Shown: positions 9,009-18,062 of the stretch, piece after piece
Layout: each line of letters opens with the position of its first letter
How positions within the stretch are numbered: position 1 is the first letter of the stretch
Assembly: GCF_018228765.1 (NCBI RefSeq)
Contig: NZ_CP073695.1
Location: 2,837,218-2,901,217, forward strand
DNA from: Halorubrum ruber
GTDB lineage: Archaea > Halobacteriota > Halobacteria > Halobacteriales > Haloferacaceae
Length of the DNA stretch: 64,000 bases
Direction: 5' to 3'
The notes under the pieces: generated by a model
Told to the model about the DNA's origin: nothing
Databases searched by the model: none
Seen by the model: only the letters and a program-made list of their open reading frames with translations
Translations under genes and position numbers: made by a program

Positions 9009-9817
9009 GAGAGCGCTTCGACAGCGAGTACATCCGCTCGGAGCTGGAGCGACTCGGCGACCAACTCGAAGCGCCGCTGACGGTCTACCTGATCGGCGGC
9101 GGATCGATGGCGTTTCGCGACCTCAAGGAGACGACGAAGGACATCGACCTCATCGTCACCGACGGGGATACGCTCCGACAGTTACAGGGCGCCTTGCTCG
9201 GCTCTGGCTACGAGATCGTTAGGGACCCGGGCGAGGAGTACGACGAACTCGGCGCACAACGCATCCTCGAGAACGACGACGGCTGTCGCATCGACGTCTT
9301 CAACCGGCAGGTGGTCGACAAGTTAATTCTCTCCGAGGGGATGCGCGAGCGGAGCGAGGCACATCTGAATGCCGGGGGGTTGACCGTTGCGCTCGTCAGC
9401 GCCGAGGACATCTTCCTGTTCAAGTCGGTCGCCGGGCGCACTGACGACGTCGACGACATGTTCGCACTGGTACAGACGGGTCTGGACTTCGAGATCGTCG
9501 AGGCGGAACTCCGGCGACAGATCGACCTCCTCGGACAGGAGCTGTTCGTCTCGCACGTGAACGAGGCCCTGATCGCGCTCGACGAGCGGCACAACGTCGC
9601 GACGCCGCTCTCCGAGGTGGTGAGCGAAATCACCGAGCGCGTGTACCGGGAACTCGAAGTGATACAGGTGTTCGACGACAGGATCTCCCGGTCAGAGTTG
9701 TACGAGCGAATCGATCTCTCGTCAAACGAAGTAGACGAGGCCATCCGCAGTCTCGAGAGCAAGGGTGTCGTGAATATCGAGGGCGATCAGATATCGAAGG
9801 AGTCGATCAACCTTTGA
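9005..9817 (+). CDS. DUF6036-like nucleotidyltransferase
   Basis: A 270-residue protein with a polymerase-beta-like nucleotidyltransferase core. VYLIGGGSMAFRDLKETTKD at about 28-47 carries the GG(G)S motif, IDLIV just after it the catalytic acidic pair, and CRIDVFNRQVVDKL near 96 a third acidic strand. Residues about 160-265 are helical and end in a winged helix (SRSELYERIDLSSNEVDEA). Relatives are fused or coupled to regulators and some, such as AbiEii, are toxins that modify tRNA or other RNAs. Here it follows a winged-helix gene with a 4-base overlap. Target and toxicity are unknown. Confidence 0.75.
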   Translation: MRERFDSEYIRSELERLGDQLEAPLTVYLIGGGSMAFRDLKETTKDIDLIVTDGDTLRQLQGALLGSGYEIVRDPGEEYDELGAQRILENDDGCRIDVFNRQVVDKLILSEGMRERSEAHLNAGGLTVALVSAEDIFLFKSVAGRTDDVDDMFALVQTGLDFEIVEAELRRQIDLLGQELFVSHVNEALIALDERHNVATPLSEVVSEITERVYRELEVIQVFDDRISRSELYERIDLSSNEVDEAIRSLESKGVVNIEGDQISKESINL

Positions 9818-9854
9818 GCCCCGAATTCGGTCCGTCGACTTTCCGAATTAGTTG

Positions 9855-10303
9855 TCACACCGAGCGACGACCGAGAGAACGTCCCCCACCTGCCCCTCCA
9901 GCGTCGACCGCGAACCCCAGCGCCTGGTAGAACCCGGTTAGGTCGGCGTCGAAGGTCGCGGTGACGACCGCGACCGCGGGGTCGGACTCCCCCGGCGGAC
10001 CGCGGCCGCGACGAGCGCCGAGCCGATCCCCCGACCGCGTCGCGCTCGCCTGACCGCGACGGCGTCGACGTGAAGCCGGTCGGGGTCGGGTCGCACGGCG
10101 AGCAGCGCGCCGACGACCCCGCCGGTTCTCGTCGAGCGCGCGACGAGCGCGTCTCCGGCCGCGATCCGGTCGTCGACGGCGTCCGCGTCGGTCTCCAGCA
10201 TCGCCGCGTCGAGGATTCGGAGGACGTCGAGGCGGTCGTCGGAGGTCGCGGGCTCGACGGTCACGTCCGCGGGCGGATCGGGGAGATCGTGATCTCCGGT
10301 CAC
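9855..10303 (-). pseudogene. GNAT-family N-acetyltransferase, frameshifted near the C-terminus
   Basis: The GTG start at 10303 overlaps the stop of the SAMP2-like gene (GTGA), so the genes are coupled. Residues 1-106 give a normal GNAT fold: VTVEPATSDDRLDVLRIL, then LHVDAVAVRRARRGRGIGSA with the acetyl-CoA-binding RGRGIG signature. The frame is then lost in a run of G on the coding strand near 9980-9990. In the next frame the expected C-terminus appears (VAVVTATFDADLTGFYQALG), ending at 9855. One missing G restores a protein of about 149 residues, typical for the family. Substrate unknown. Either a sequencing error or a true frameshift. Confidence 0.7.
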
Positions 10304-10533
10304 GCGTCGGGGTCCGTCTCGCCGGCGTCCGTCGCGCCGCCCTTTATCAGCCGGAGGACACGGACCCGCTCGGCGTCGACGACGCGGTCGCCGGGGACCG
10401 GCGATCCGTCGACCAGCGCCGACGCCTCCTGCGGGTGGTAGCCCGCGGCGCGGATCAGGTCGTCGTACGTCGCGTCGGCGGCGAGGCTGTACTCCTCGCT
10501 CCCTTCGCCGACGACCTCGACGGTCACGTCCAT
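10300..10533 (-). CDS. SAMP2-like ubiquitin-fold small modifier protein with a C-terminal extension
   Basis: A 77-residue beta-grasp protein. MDVTVEVVGEGSEEYSLA and VLVDGSPVPGD-type segments match SAMP2/ThiS-MoaD-like haloarchaeal modifiers, which are activated by the E1-like UbaA for protein conjugation and for thiolation of tRNA. Characterised SAMP2 ends exactly in a diglycine (RLIKGG). Here LRLIKGG is present at about 59-65 but 12 more residues follow (ATDAGETDPDA). The protein could conjugate only after cleavage behind the diglycine. The GNAT gene starts inside its stop codon. Confidence 0.8.
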   Translation of the reverse strand: MDVTVEVVGEGSEEYSLAADATYDDLIRAAGYHPQEASALVDGSPVPGDRVVDAERVRVLRLIKGGATDAGETDPDA

Positions 10534-10586
10534 GGGCGCCGTAGCGGGCGAGCGGGCGTCAATCGCACGGTTTCGGCGCGCTCGGC

Positions 10587-10901
10587 TCAGTCGAGACCGG
10601 GCTCGCGGACGTTCCACTTCCAGAGGAACCACGCGACGGGGGCGGCGATCGCGAGCGTCACCAGCACGTCGGGCCGGGGGACCACGCCGGTCCACGCGTC
10701 GACGACGAGGAGGCTCGTCGCGGCCGCAGCGAGGACGAGGACCGCCGCCGCGTCGCGGGCGAGTTCCGCCTCGCGCTCGGGCGGGAGGCCGCCGTCGTAG
10801 CCGGCGATCAGACCGACCTTCCCGCGGGCGCGGATCGCCCACGCGAGCAGGAGACAGAAGCCGATCGAGACGGCCGACAGGAGGGTGGAAGCGGGGGCCA
10901 T
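10587..10901 (-). CDS. Small membrane protein of unknown function
   Basis: A 104-residue protein with about four hydrophobic segments: residues 1-22 (LLSAVSIGFCLLLAWAI), about 50-65, 65-80, and 80-95 (LVTLAIAAPVAWFLWKW). A short charged loop contains GLIAGYDGG, which resembles a motif in DUF3784-like small membrane proteins, though I am not certain of the family. The ATG at 10901 is preferred; longer frames upstream run into the composite repeat. Repeat copy B lies about 85 bp upstream on the same strand and may contribute to its promoter. Function unknown. Confidence 0.7.
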   Translation of the reverse strand: MAPASTLLSAVSIGFCLLLAWAIRARGKVGLIAGYDGGLPPEREAELARDAAAVLVLAAAATSLLVVDAWTGVVPRPDVLVTLAIAAPVAWFLWKWNVREPGLD

Positions 10902-10984
10902 ACGCGGGATATACCGTGTGATTAGGATAAAATCGGCTGATCGTTGACGTCGGTGAATCGGATCGGGCGAGTGACATCGCTTGC

Positions 10985-11520
10985 GGCTGTTTATAAGCGA
11001 ACAACGACGCTGCGATGAACACCTCCAAAGCCCCAGCCGCTCACTTATAAATGACTGAACGTAGAACGGCGGTGAACACCTCCAAAGCCCCAGCCGCTCG
11101 TTTATAAATAATTGACCGGAGATCAACGGAGAACACCTCCCAATTCCCAGCCGCTCGTTTATAAATGATTGATCGGAGATCAACGGAGAACACCTCCCAA
11201 TTCCCAGCCGCTCGGTTATAGATGATTGACCGGAGATCGACGGAGAACACCTCCAAAGCCCCAGCCGCGAGGGCTCGGTGCGCTCGCTGCGCGCCTCGGT
11301 CGCTCACTCCGTTCGCTCCCTCGGTGCTTACGTCGCGCGCCTTCGCCCTCGCGGCTGCCCCTTTGAGTCCCACCCCGCACAGCACCGCCCCGCACCTCAC
11401 GCCTCCCCAGCCTCGTCGGTGGTCCTCCGCTTCGCTCCGGACCACCGACTCCCTCGCGCGTGCGACTCGCGGCCTTCGGCCGCTCGTCGGCACGCGCCGA
11501 CCGCGTCGTTCTTTATAAGT
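10985..11520 (-). repeat. Composite structured intergenic element, copy B (five tail units)
   Basis: On the minus strand the core runs from about 11520 to 11262 and the tail from about 11270 to 10985. The core has the complement of GAGGCTGGGGAGGCGTGAGG near 11395-11415 and of GGGACTCAAAGGGGCAG near 11354-11370, plus a hairpin at about 11420-11455. The main stem is CAGCCGCGAGGGC (11262-11274) with GCCCTCGCGGCTG (11345-11357). Five tail units follow at 57-58 bp spacing, with TATA-like boxes near 10990, 11044, 11101, 11159 and 11216. With flanking sequence it fills the 700 bp between gatB and the small membrane gene. Open frames across it only translate the repeats. Confidence 0.75.
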
Positions 11521-11609
11521 AGTCGTCGCTGCTCATGGGTATTTAAATACAGTATCGCCGCCGCCGAGCTAATTCGTCCGCTCCCGAAATCGGCCGACAC
11601 TCGACCGTC

Positions 11610-13097
11610 TCAGCCGTCTAACTCCTCGCGCAGCAGCCCGTTCACCTGGCCAGGGTCGGCGCTGCCGCCGGTCGCCTGCATCACCTGCCCGACGAGGAAG
11701 TTGATCGCGCCCTCGTCGCCGTCGTGGTAGTCGCTCACGGCGCCGGGGTTCTCGTCGATGGCGGCTTCGACCGCGGCCTCGACCTCGCCGCTCTCGGCCT
11801 TCCCGAGCCCCTCGCGCTCGATGACCGTCTCGGGGTCGTCGCCCTCGTCGAGCATCTCGCGGAGGACGACCTCCTCGGCGTTCTTCACGGTGAGTTCGTC
11901 GGCGGCGACTAACTCGATCAGGCGCGTGAACTCGTCGAGGCGGTCCTCGACGTCGGTTATCTCCATCTCGCGGTAGTTGAGCTCGCCGAGCAGGTTGTCG
12001 GCGACCCACGTCGCGGCGAGGTCGGGGTCGAACTCGCTCGCCACGTCCTCGAAGAAATCCGCGACCGCCTTCGTGGAGGTGAGCTTCGAGGCCGCCTCGC
12101 GGTCGAGCCCGTACTCCTCGCGGAAGCGCTCGCGGCGGGCGTCGGGCAGCTCCGGGATCGCGATCTGTTCCTTCCAGTCGGCCACCTCAAGGGCGGGGAG
12201 GTCGCCCTCGCGGAAGTAGCGGTAGTCCTTCTCGGCCTCCTTCGAGCGCATCCCGACGGTGACGCCGCGGTCCTCGTCCCAGTGGCGGGTCTCCTGTTCG
12301 ATCTCGCGGCCGCGCCGGAGGACGTTCTCCTGGCGGGTGACCTCGTAGGCGAGCGCCTGCTCCGCGCCCTTGTGGCTGGAGATGTTCTTCACCTCGGCGC
12401 GGTTCACGTCGTCGAGCGCGTCGCCGTCGATCGTCCCGTCGTCCGCGACGTGTTCGTCGGGGACGAGAGAGACGTTGGCGTCGACGCGTAAGCTCCCGTC
12501 GCGGCCGGGGTCGAAGACGCCGAGGTATTCGAGGACCTCCTCCAGCTTCGCGAGGAACGCGCGCGTCTCGGCCGGCGAGCGGAAGTCCGGCTCCGTGACA
12601 ATCTCCATGAGGGGGGTGCCCGCGCGGTTGTAGTTGACGAGGGTGTGCGTCGCCGACTCGATCGAGCCGCCGGCGTGCTGGAGGCTGCCGGGGTCCTCTT
12701 CGAGGTGCGCGCGGGTGATCCCGACCGTCCGCGGCTCGCCGTCGACGCGGATCTCCAGCTCGCCGTCCGCGCAGATCGGCGCGTCGTACTGGGTGAGCTG
12801 GAAGTTCTTCGGGAGGTCGGGGTAGTAGTAGTTCTTCCGGTGGAACGTGGTCGTCTCGGGGATGTCGGCGTCGATCGCCTTCCCCACCTTCACGGCGGCC
12901 TCGACGGCGGCCTCGTTGAGGACGGGGAGCGCGCCCGGCAGCCCGAGGCAGGTCGGGCAGGTGCGCGTGTTCGGCTCCTCGTCGTCTCCGGGCTCCGTCG
13001 AGCAGCCGCAGAAGATCTTCGTGTCGGTCTCGAGCTGGACGTGGACCTCCAGCCCGATCACGACTGTCCGGTCCGCCGTCGCGGCCTGCGTGCTCAT
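11610..13097 (-). CDS. gatB: Asp-tRNA(Asn)/Glu-tRNA(Gln) amidotransferase subunit B
   Basis: A 495-residue GatB. With GatC and GatA it converts Asp-tRNA(Asn) or Glu-tRNA(Gln) to the amidated form using ATP, binding the mischarged tRNA. The start MSTQAATADRTVVIGLEVHV is followed by the family signature VIGLEVHVQLETDTKIFCGC, with cysteines at CGC and CPTCLGLPG for zinc. KNYYYPDLPKNFQLTQY is near 106. The C-terminal YqeY/GatB tail domain occupies about 345-490. gatA and gatC are not adjacent, which is common in haloarchaea. Repeat copy B begins about 90 bp downstream. Confidence 0.95.
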   Translation of the reverse strand: MSTQAATADRTVVIGLEVHVQLETDTKIFCGCSTEPGDDEEPNTRTCPTCLGLPGALPVLNEAAVEAAVKVGKAIDADIPETTTFHRKNYYYPDLPKNFQLTQYDAPICADGELEIRVDGEPRTVGITRAHLEEDPGSLQHAGGSIESATHTLVNYNRAGTPLMEIVTEPDFRSPAETRAFLAKLEEVLEYLGVFDPGRDGSLRVDANVSLVPDEHVADDGTIDGDALDDVNRAEVKNISSHKGAEQALAYEVTRQENVLRRGREIEQETRHWDEDRGVTVGMRSKEAEKDYRYFREGDLPALEVADWKEQIAIPELPDARRERFREEYGLDREAASKLTSTKAVADFFEDVASEFDPDLAATWVADNLLGELNYREMEITDVEDRLDEFTRLIELVAADELTVKNAEEVVLREMLDEGDDPETVIEREGLGKAESGEVEAAVEAAIDENPGAVSDYHDGDEGAINFLVGQVMQATGGSADPGQVNGLLREELDG

Positions 13098-13571
13098 TAC
13101 CGGCCCGTTGTGAGCGGGCCGCCTAAATCGTGTCGGGACGGCGGGCGCCCGGCGGGGGCAGCCAAAATCTCACGTCCGACAGCTCGGAGGGAACGATTAT
13201 CAGGGGGCCGTCCGTATCTGTGTCGGTGAGCGAACCGACGATCCGTCGTCGCGCCGGTCCGGAGCCTCCGAGGAGGCCCCGCGAACGCCGCGCGCGAGCG
13301 ACCGGGAGCGGAGGGCAGCGGCGGGAATGACGGCCGAGGAACGCCCTCACGGCGGCACCGCCGACTCCCCCCGCCCGAGCCGACGCTCCACCTCGGAGAG
13401 CCGGTCGACGCCGCGTGGGGGAAGCTCCCAGAGGGAACCCGGGTCAGCCGAGCGATCGGCGACGCGAACCGGGACGACGGGCGTCCGGAGCGGGTCCTAG
13501 TCCGCCTTCGGGAAGACGGGGGGCAGGGCGACCGGCTCGAATCGGTCCGCGACCGCTACCCGGACGCGACG

Positions 13572-16500
13572 GTGCTCGCGTACTCGGTCGAGGACGACCC
13601 CGACGCCGCGATCGACGCGAGCCGGCTCGGCGTCGAGTACGTCTCGGGCCGGCGGCTCGCGGCCGACGGCGAGACGCTCGCGGACCGCGCGGGCGCAGCC
13701 GAGGAGCGTGAGGGCGGCGACAGCGGCCGGGGGGACGGCCCCCGAGACGACGACGGCCGACAGGATGGGCCCCGCGGCGACGACGACCGCGCGTTCCTCG
13801 AACCGTTCGTGCGGATCGTCTCCGATCGGCGCGCCGACCTCGAAGAGCAGATCGACGCGCTGCTCGAACTCGGCCGCGACTACCTCGGGCTGTCGATCGG
13901 CTACTCGTCCCGTATCGCCGGCGACCGTCTCGAAATTCGACAGTACAGCGACGCCACGGGCGTCCTCGATCCGATCGCGGGCGACGAGGCGGACGGCGAC
14001 GGGTCGGTCCCGCTGGAGCTGACCTACTGCCGGCGGACGGTGAGCGGTCGCGCCGCCGGGCGCGGAACCGACGGCGAGCCGGTCGGCCAGGAAACCGACG
14101 GCGAGCCGATCGAGCGCGGCGCCGACGGTGACGACGGCGATCGGAAACGGAACGGGTGCCCCGACGTGTTCGCGTTCACCGACCCCGAGGCCGCCGGGAT
14201 GGTGGGCGACCCGGCGTACGAGCAGTTCGGCTTCGGCAGCTACGTCGGCGGGCGCGTCGTCGTCGACGAGGAGGTGTTCGGCACGATCTGTTTCCTCGAC
14301 CCCGAGTCGCGAGACCGGCCGTTCGACGCGGCCGAGGAGCTGTTCGTGGAGCTGCTCGCCGAGTGGCTCGGCCGCGCGATAGAGCGTCGGCTGGCCTTCG
14401 AGGAGCGCGAGGCGGCGGTCGAGCGGTACGAGGAGACGCTCGAACGGATCGACGACGCGTTCTTCGCGCTCGACGACGAGTGGCGGTTCACCTACGTCAA
14501 CGAGACGGCCGCGACGCTTCTGGAGCGCGACCCCGACGAGCTGCTCGGCGCCGACGTCTGGGAGGAGTTCCCGGCCGCGATCGGCGAGGAGTACGAGCGG
14601 AACTACCGGCGGGCCATGGCGGAACAGGAGACGGTCTCGTTCGAGGCGCACTACGAGCCGCTCGACCTCTGGACCGAGGTGACCGCCTACCCCTCTCAGG
14701 ACGGCCTCTCCGTGTTCTTCGTCGACGTCACGGACCGCAAGCGACGCGAGGAGACGCTCGAACGCCTGCTGGGAACGGTCGAGCGCATCCAGCGCGAGTC
14801 CGACGCCGAGGCCGTGGCCGAGCGGCTGGTCGAGGCCGCGGACGAGGTGCTCGACTACCGCATCAGCGCGGTGCGGCTGTTCGACGCGGCCGAAAACGAG
14901 CTCCGGCTCGCCGTCACGAGCGACGGGATCGGCGAGGCGTTCGCCGAGAGCCGACGACCGCGCCCGCCGGGCGAGGGAATCACGGGCCAGGTGTTCGAGC
15001 GGGGCGAGACCCGTGTGTGCGACGACATCGCGGCCGTCGAGGGGCCGGTGGCGCGCGACGGCGACGCGGGGAGCGGCGAGCGCTACGAGTACCACGGCAT
15101 GCGCTCGTTCGTCGCGGTGCCGCTCGCGGACCACGGCGTCTTCGTCGTCGGCTCCACGGAGCCGGACGCGTTCGACGAGAGCGACGTCACCGTCCTCGAG
15201 CTGCTGGCGACGAACGCCGTCGCGACGATGGACGCCAACGACCGCCGGGAGCGGCTGCGAACCTACGAGAACGCGCTGAAGAACGTCGACGACATGGTGT
15301 GCGTGCTCGACCGCGAGGGAACCGTCACGTACGCGACTCGGCCGTTCGTCTCGTGGGTCGCCGGTCGCGAGGCCGACGGGCGACGGGGCCTCGACGGCGA
15401 CGCCGACGGGCCGGTCGTCGGCCGCCGGCTCGACGAGCTCGTCTCCCCGACCTCCCGCGAGCGGGTTGCGGACGCGGTCGCGGCGCTCGCCGCCGACGGG
15501 GGCGAGAGCGATCCCGGCGCCACCCGCACGGTGGACCTGACGCGCGACCGGGACGGCGATGAGCGCCCGCGACACGGCGAGCTGCGGCTGTCCGCGCTGT
15601 CCGGCCCGGGGAGCGGCGTCGTGGGGTCGCTGTCGGACACCACCGACCTCCGCCGGACGCGTGCGGAGCTGTCGACGGAACGGGACCGCTTCCGACAGCT
15701 GTTCGAGCGGATCCCGGACCCGGTGTTGGAGGTCGTCATGGCCGACGACGAGACGGTGATCGACGGGATCAACCCCGCGTTCGAGTCGCAGTTCGGCGTC
15801 GACGAGTCCGCCGTCCGCGGCCAGCGCATCGCCGCGCTCGACATCGAGGTCGGGCGGCTGGGCGACGAACGGGGCGATCGGACCGACGGCGAGTCGCTCG
15901 CGGCGACGGTCCGCGAGCAGGGGTTCGTCACGGCGGAGCTGCGCCGGCAGACGGTCGACGGCCCCCGCGAGTTCCTCTTCCGCGGGTTCAGCTACGAAAC
16001 CGAGGGGACCCGCCGGGCGTTCGGCATCTACACCGACATCACCGACCGGAAGCGGCGGGAGCGGTACGTCCGGATCGTCAACCGGATCCTCAGGCACAAC
16101 CTGCGCAACGAGCTGAACGTCGTGTTCGGGTTCGCGGGCGAGATCGCGGAGCTGGCGGACGACGAGCGGGTCCGCGACTACGCCGAGCGGATCGAGGCGA
16201 CCGGCCAGCGGCTGATCGACGTCACCGAGGGTGCCGCGGCGATCCGTCGCGTGGTCGAGGAGGGGTACGTGACCGACCCGGAACCGGTCTCCGTCTCGCG
16301 AGTGGTCGACGAGGCGGTCGCGCGCCACGCCGAGCGACGCCCCGACGCGCGGATCGAGGCCGACATCCCGGACGGCGTCGCGGTCCGCGGCGACGACCGG
16401 TTCGCGACCGCGATCGACCATCTCGTGGAGAACGCGGTCGACCACGGCGGCGACGAGCCCCGAGTCGCGGTGACCGCCGAGCGCGACCTCGACGAGGGGG

Positions 16501-16721
16501 TCGTGACGGTGACCGTCGCCGACGACGGCCCGGGGATCCCCGACGCGGTGCGCGAGGTGATCACCGGCGAGGGGGAGGTGACGCAGCTCCGGCACAACAC
16601 CGGCGTCGGCCTGTGGATCGTCGCGTGGGTCGTCGAGGCGTACGGGGGCGCGATCCGCTTCGGCGACGGCCTCGACGGCCGCGGAGCGGCCGTGACGCTC
16701 GCGCTTCCCGCGGCGGAGTAG
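13572..16721 (+). CDS. Multi-domain PAS/GAF sensor histidine kinase (true start probably upstream at 13327)
   Basis: A large cytoplasmic kinase. In order: a receiver-like start, a GAF domain (about residues 75-270), PAS (290-390), GAF (395-565), PAS (570-690), PAS (695-830), then the kinase core. The H-box is [15 protein letters not shown], the N-box [15 protein letters not shown], and the G-box [16 protein letters not shown]. The listed GTG start is only the first in-frame start. The frame is coding back to about 13380 (PTLHLGEPVDAAWGKLPEG), and an ATG at 13327 joins it if one C is missing in the C6 run near 13365-13371. No receiver partner is adjacent and the signal is unknown. The 13098-13326 gap holds no other gene. 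Confidence 0.85.
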   Translation: MLAYSVEDDPDAAIDASRLGVEYVSGRRLAADGETLADRAGAAEEREGGDSGRGDGPRDDDGRQDGPRGDDDRAFLEPFVRIVSDRRADLEEQIDALLELGRDYLGLSIGYSSRIAGDRLEIRQYSDATGVLDPIAGDEADGDGSVPLELTYCRRTVSGRAAGRGTDGEPVGQETDGEPIERGADGDDGDRKRNGCPDVFAFTDPEAAGMVGDPAYEQFGFGSYVGGRVVVDEEVFGTICFLDPESRDRPFDAAEELFVELLAEWLGRAIERRLAFEEREAAVERYEETLERIDDAFFALDDEWRFTYVNETAATLLERDPDELLGADVWEEFPAAIGEEYERNYRRAMAEQETVSFEAHYEPLDLWTEVTAYPSQDGLSVFFVDVTDRKRREETLERLLGTVERIQRESDAEAVAERLVEAADEVLDYRISAVRLFDAAENELRLAVTSDGIGEAFAESRRPRPPGEGITGQVFERGETRVCDDIAAVEGPVARDGDAGSGERYEYHGMRSFVAVPLADHGVFVVGSTEPDAFDESDVTVLELLATNAVATMDANDRRERLRTYENALKNVDDMVCVLDREGTVTYATRPFVSWVAGREADGRRGLDGDADGPVVGRRLDELVSPTSRERVADAVAALAADGGESDPGATRTVDLTRDRDGDERPRHGELRLSALSGPGSGVVGSLSDTTDLRRTRAELSTERDRFRQLFERIPDPVLEVVMADDETVIDGINPAFESQFGVDESAVRGQRIAALDIEVGRLGDERGDRTDGESLAATVREQGFVTAELRRQTVDGPREFLFRGFSYETEGTRRAFGIYTDITDRKRRERYVRIVNRILRHNLRNELNVVFGFAGEIAELADDERVRDYAERIEATGQRLIDVTEGAAAIRRVVEEGYVTDPEPVSVSRVVDEAVARHAERRPDARIEADIPDGVAVRGDDRFATAIDHLVENAVDHGGDEPRVAVTAERDLDEGVVTVTVADDGPGIPDAVREVITGEGEVTQLRHNTGVGLWIVAWVVEAYGGAIRFGDGLDGRGAAVTLALPAAE

Positions 16722-16833
16722 GCGGGAGCGGGCGGCGGCGGCCGCGGCTGCGGGCCCGACCTGCCCCGTAACGCGGTGCGACGCGTCCCCGCGTTCCGAC
16801 CCGTTTATTGTCGGCCGGGGCCCTGTTCGGCGT

Positions 16834-17382
16834 ATGACCGACGACGACCGACGACGCGAGCTGATCGCGGCGCTCACCGCCGCCGACGCCGTCCGGTTCG
16901 GCGAGTTCGAGCTGTCGCACGGCGGCACGAGCGACTACTACGTGGACAAGTACCTCTTCGAGACCGACCCGGACGCCCTGACGCTCGTCGCCGAGGCGTT
17001 CGCCGACCGGCTCGCGGACACGGACGCGAAGCTGGCGGGCGTCGCCCTCGGAGCCGTCCCGCTGGTGGCCGTCACGGCCGCGGAGCTGGGTCGCCCGTAC
17101 GTCATCGCGCGCAAGCAGGCGAAGGAGTACGGCACGGGCAACCGGATCGAGGGCCGACTCGACGACGGCGAGGAGGTCGTCGTGATCGAGGACATCGCGA
17201 CGACCGGCCAGTCCGCGGTCGACGCCGTCGAGGCGCTTCGCGAGGCGGGCGCGACGGTGGACCGCGTGTTAGTCGTCGTCGACCGCGAGGAGGGCGCCGA
17301 AGAGCTGCTAGCCGACCACGACATCGAGCTGGAGTCGCTGCTCACGGCGACGGAGCTGCTGGCGGAGCGGGACGCGGAGTAG
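16834..17382 (+). CDS. pyrE: Orotate phosphoribosyltransferase
   Basis: A 182-residue type I phosphoribosyltransferase. It joins orotate to PRPP to make OMP in pyrimidine synthesis. [18 protein letters not shown] near 28 is the orotate-binding start. The PRPP-binding motif [18 protein letters not shown] is at about 110-127, and the flexible-loop lysines are in [11 protein letters not shown] near 90. Length matches haloarchaeal PyrE. It stands alone on the plus strand, with a 680-bp gene-free gap behind it. Confidence 0.92.
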   Translation: MTDDDRRRELIAALTAADAVRFGEFELSHGGTSDYYVDKYLFETDPDALTLVAEAFADRLADTDAKLAGVALGAVPLVAVTAAELGRPYVIARKQAKEYGTGNRIEGRLDDGEEVVVIEDIATTGQSAVDAVEALREAGATVDRVLVVVDREEGAEELLADHDIELESLLTATELLAERDAE

Positions 17383-17507
17383 ATCGCGGCTTCTTCGGCT
17401 TTGTTAAAATTCTATTCTCCAGACATATTCTCATCTGAAACAGCTGTTCGATGAGAATTGCTTCTTGATCTTGTGCGGGAGTAGGTATAGTACGTCGTGA
17501 GTGTGGT

Positions 17508-17900
17508 CGTTTATAAGTCGGAGCGCGGTGTTACTGTCTGCTGTTTATAAGTGATCGACGCGGCCGCGGTGAATCCCTCCAAAGCCCCAGTCGCGAGGCG
17601 GCCGCACGCTCGCTGCGCTCCTCACTCGGTCGCTACCGCTCCCTCGTTGCGGTGCTTACGTCGCCTGCGCCCGCCTCGCGACTGCCCCTTTGAGTCCTGC
17701 CCCGCACAGCCCCGCAACCGCACCTCACACCTCCCCAGCCTCGCCGCTCACGCCCTGCGGGCGTTCGCGGCGTCCCTCGCGGACTGACTCGCGGCCTCCG
17801 CTTCGCTCCGGCCGCTCGCAGGCGCAGCGAGGCGCGACGCGCCTCTGGCAGCCGGCGGCGCAGCCGCCGGCGACGCCACCGCCTGCCATTTATAAACGGC
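17508..17900 (-). repeat. Composite structured intergenic element, copy C
   Basis: This minus-strand copy lies between the convergent genes pyrE and moxR. The main stem is CAGTCGCGAGGCGG (17588-17601) with CCGCCTCGCGACTG (17671-17684). The complements of the two fixed motifs are present (CTGCCCCTTTGAGTCC near 17682-17697, CCTCCCCAGCCTCG near 17730). Two further GC-rich hairpins lie at about 17743-17775 and 17785-17822. There is a single tail unit, with TATA-like boxes at about 17510 and 17550. The rest of the gene-free stretch, 17383-17507 and 17901-18062, is AT-richer and shows me nothing I can name. Confidence 0.7.
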
Positions 17901-18062
17901 CGTCGGTGCCGTTGGCGACTATTTAAATATCGAATCGTTGTAGCGATCTGCGATACCCACTCCCGCTATCGCTCACCACCACCCCTGTACTGAGCGATTG
18001 GGGGTGTGAAAATGTCAACTTCTGAGATTTTCAACAAAGCCGCTTCTTTTTAAATTGACGCC

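Noticed and set aside
10985-11275. CRISPR array at the five tail units of copy B
   Set aside because: The 'spacers' are themselves nearly identical, so the units are plain tandem repeats of 57 bp.
11041-11493. 150-residue minus-strand frame with repeated 'NWEVFSVDLRSIIYKRAAG' peptides
   Set aside because: It only translates the 57-bp tail units of repeat copy B. The repeats are better seen as DNA or RNA elements.
13497-16928. 1143-residue minus-strand open frame
   Set aside because: Low-complexity Arg/Val/Asp product running antisense to a clear PAS/GAF kinase; no motif or plausible start.
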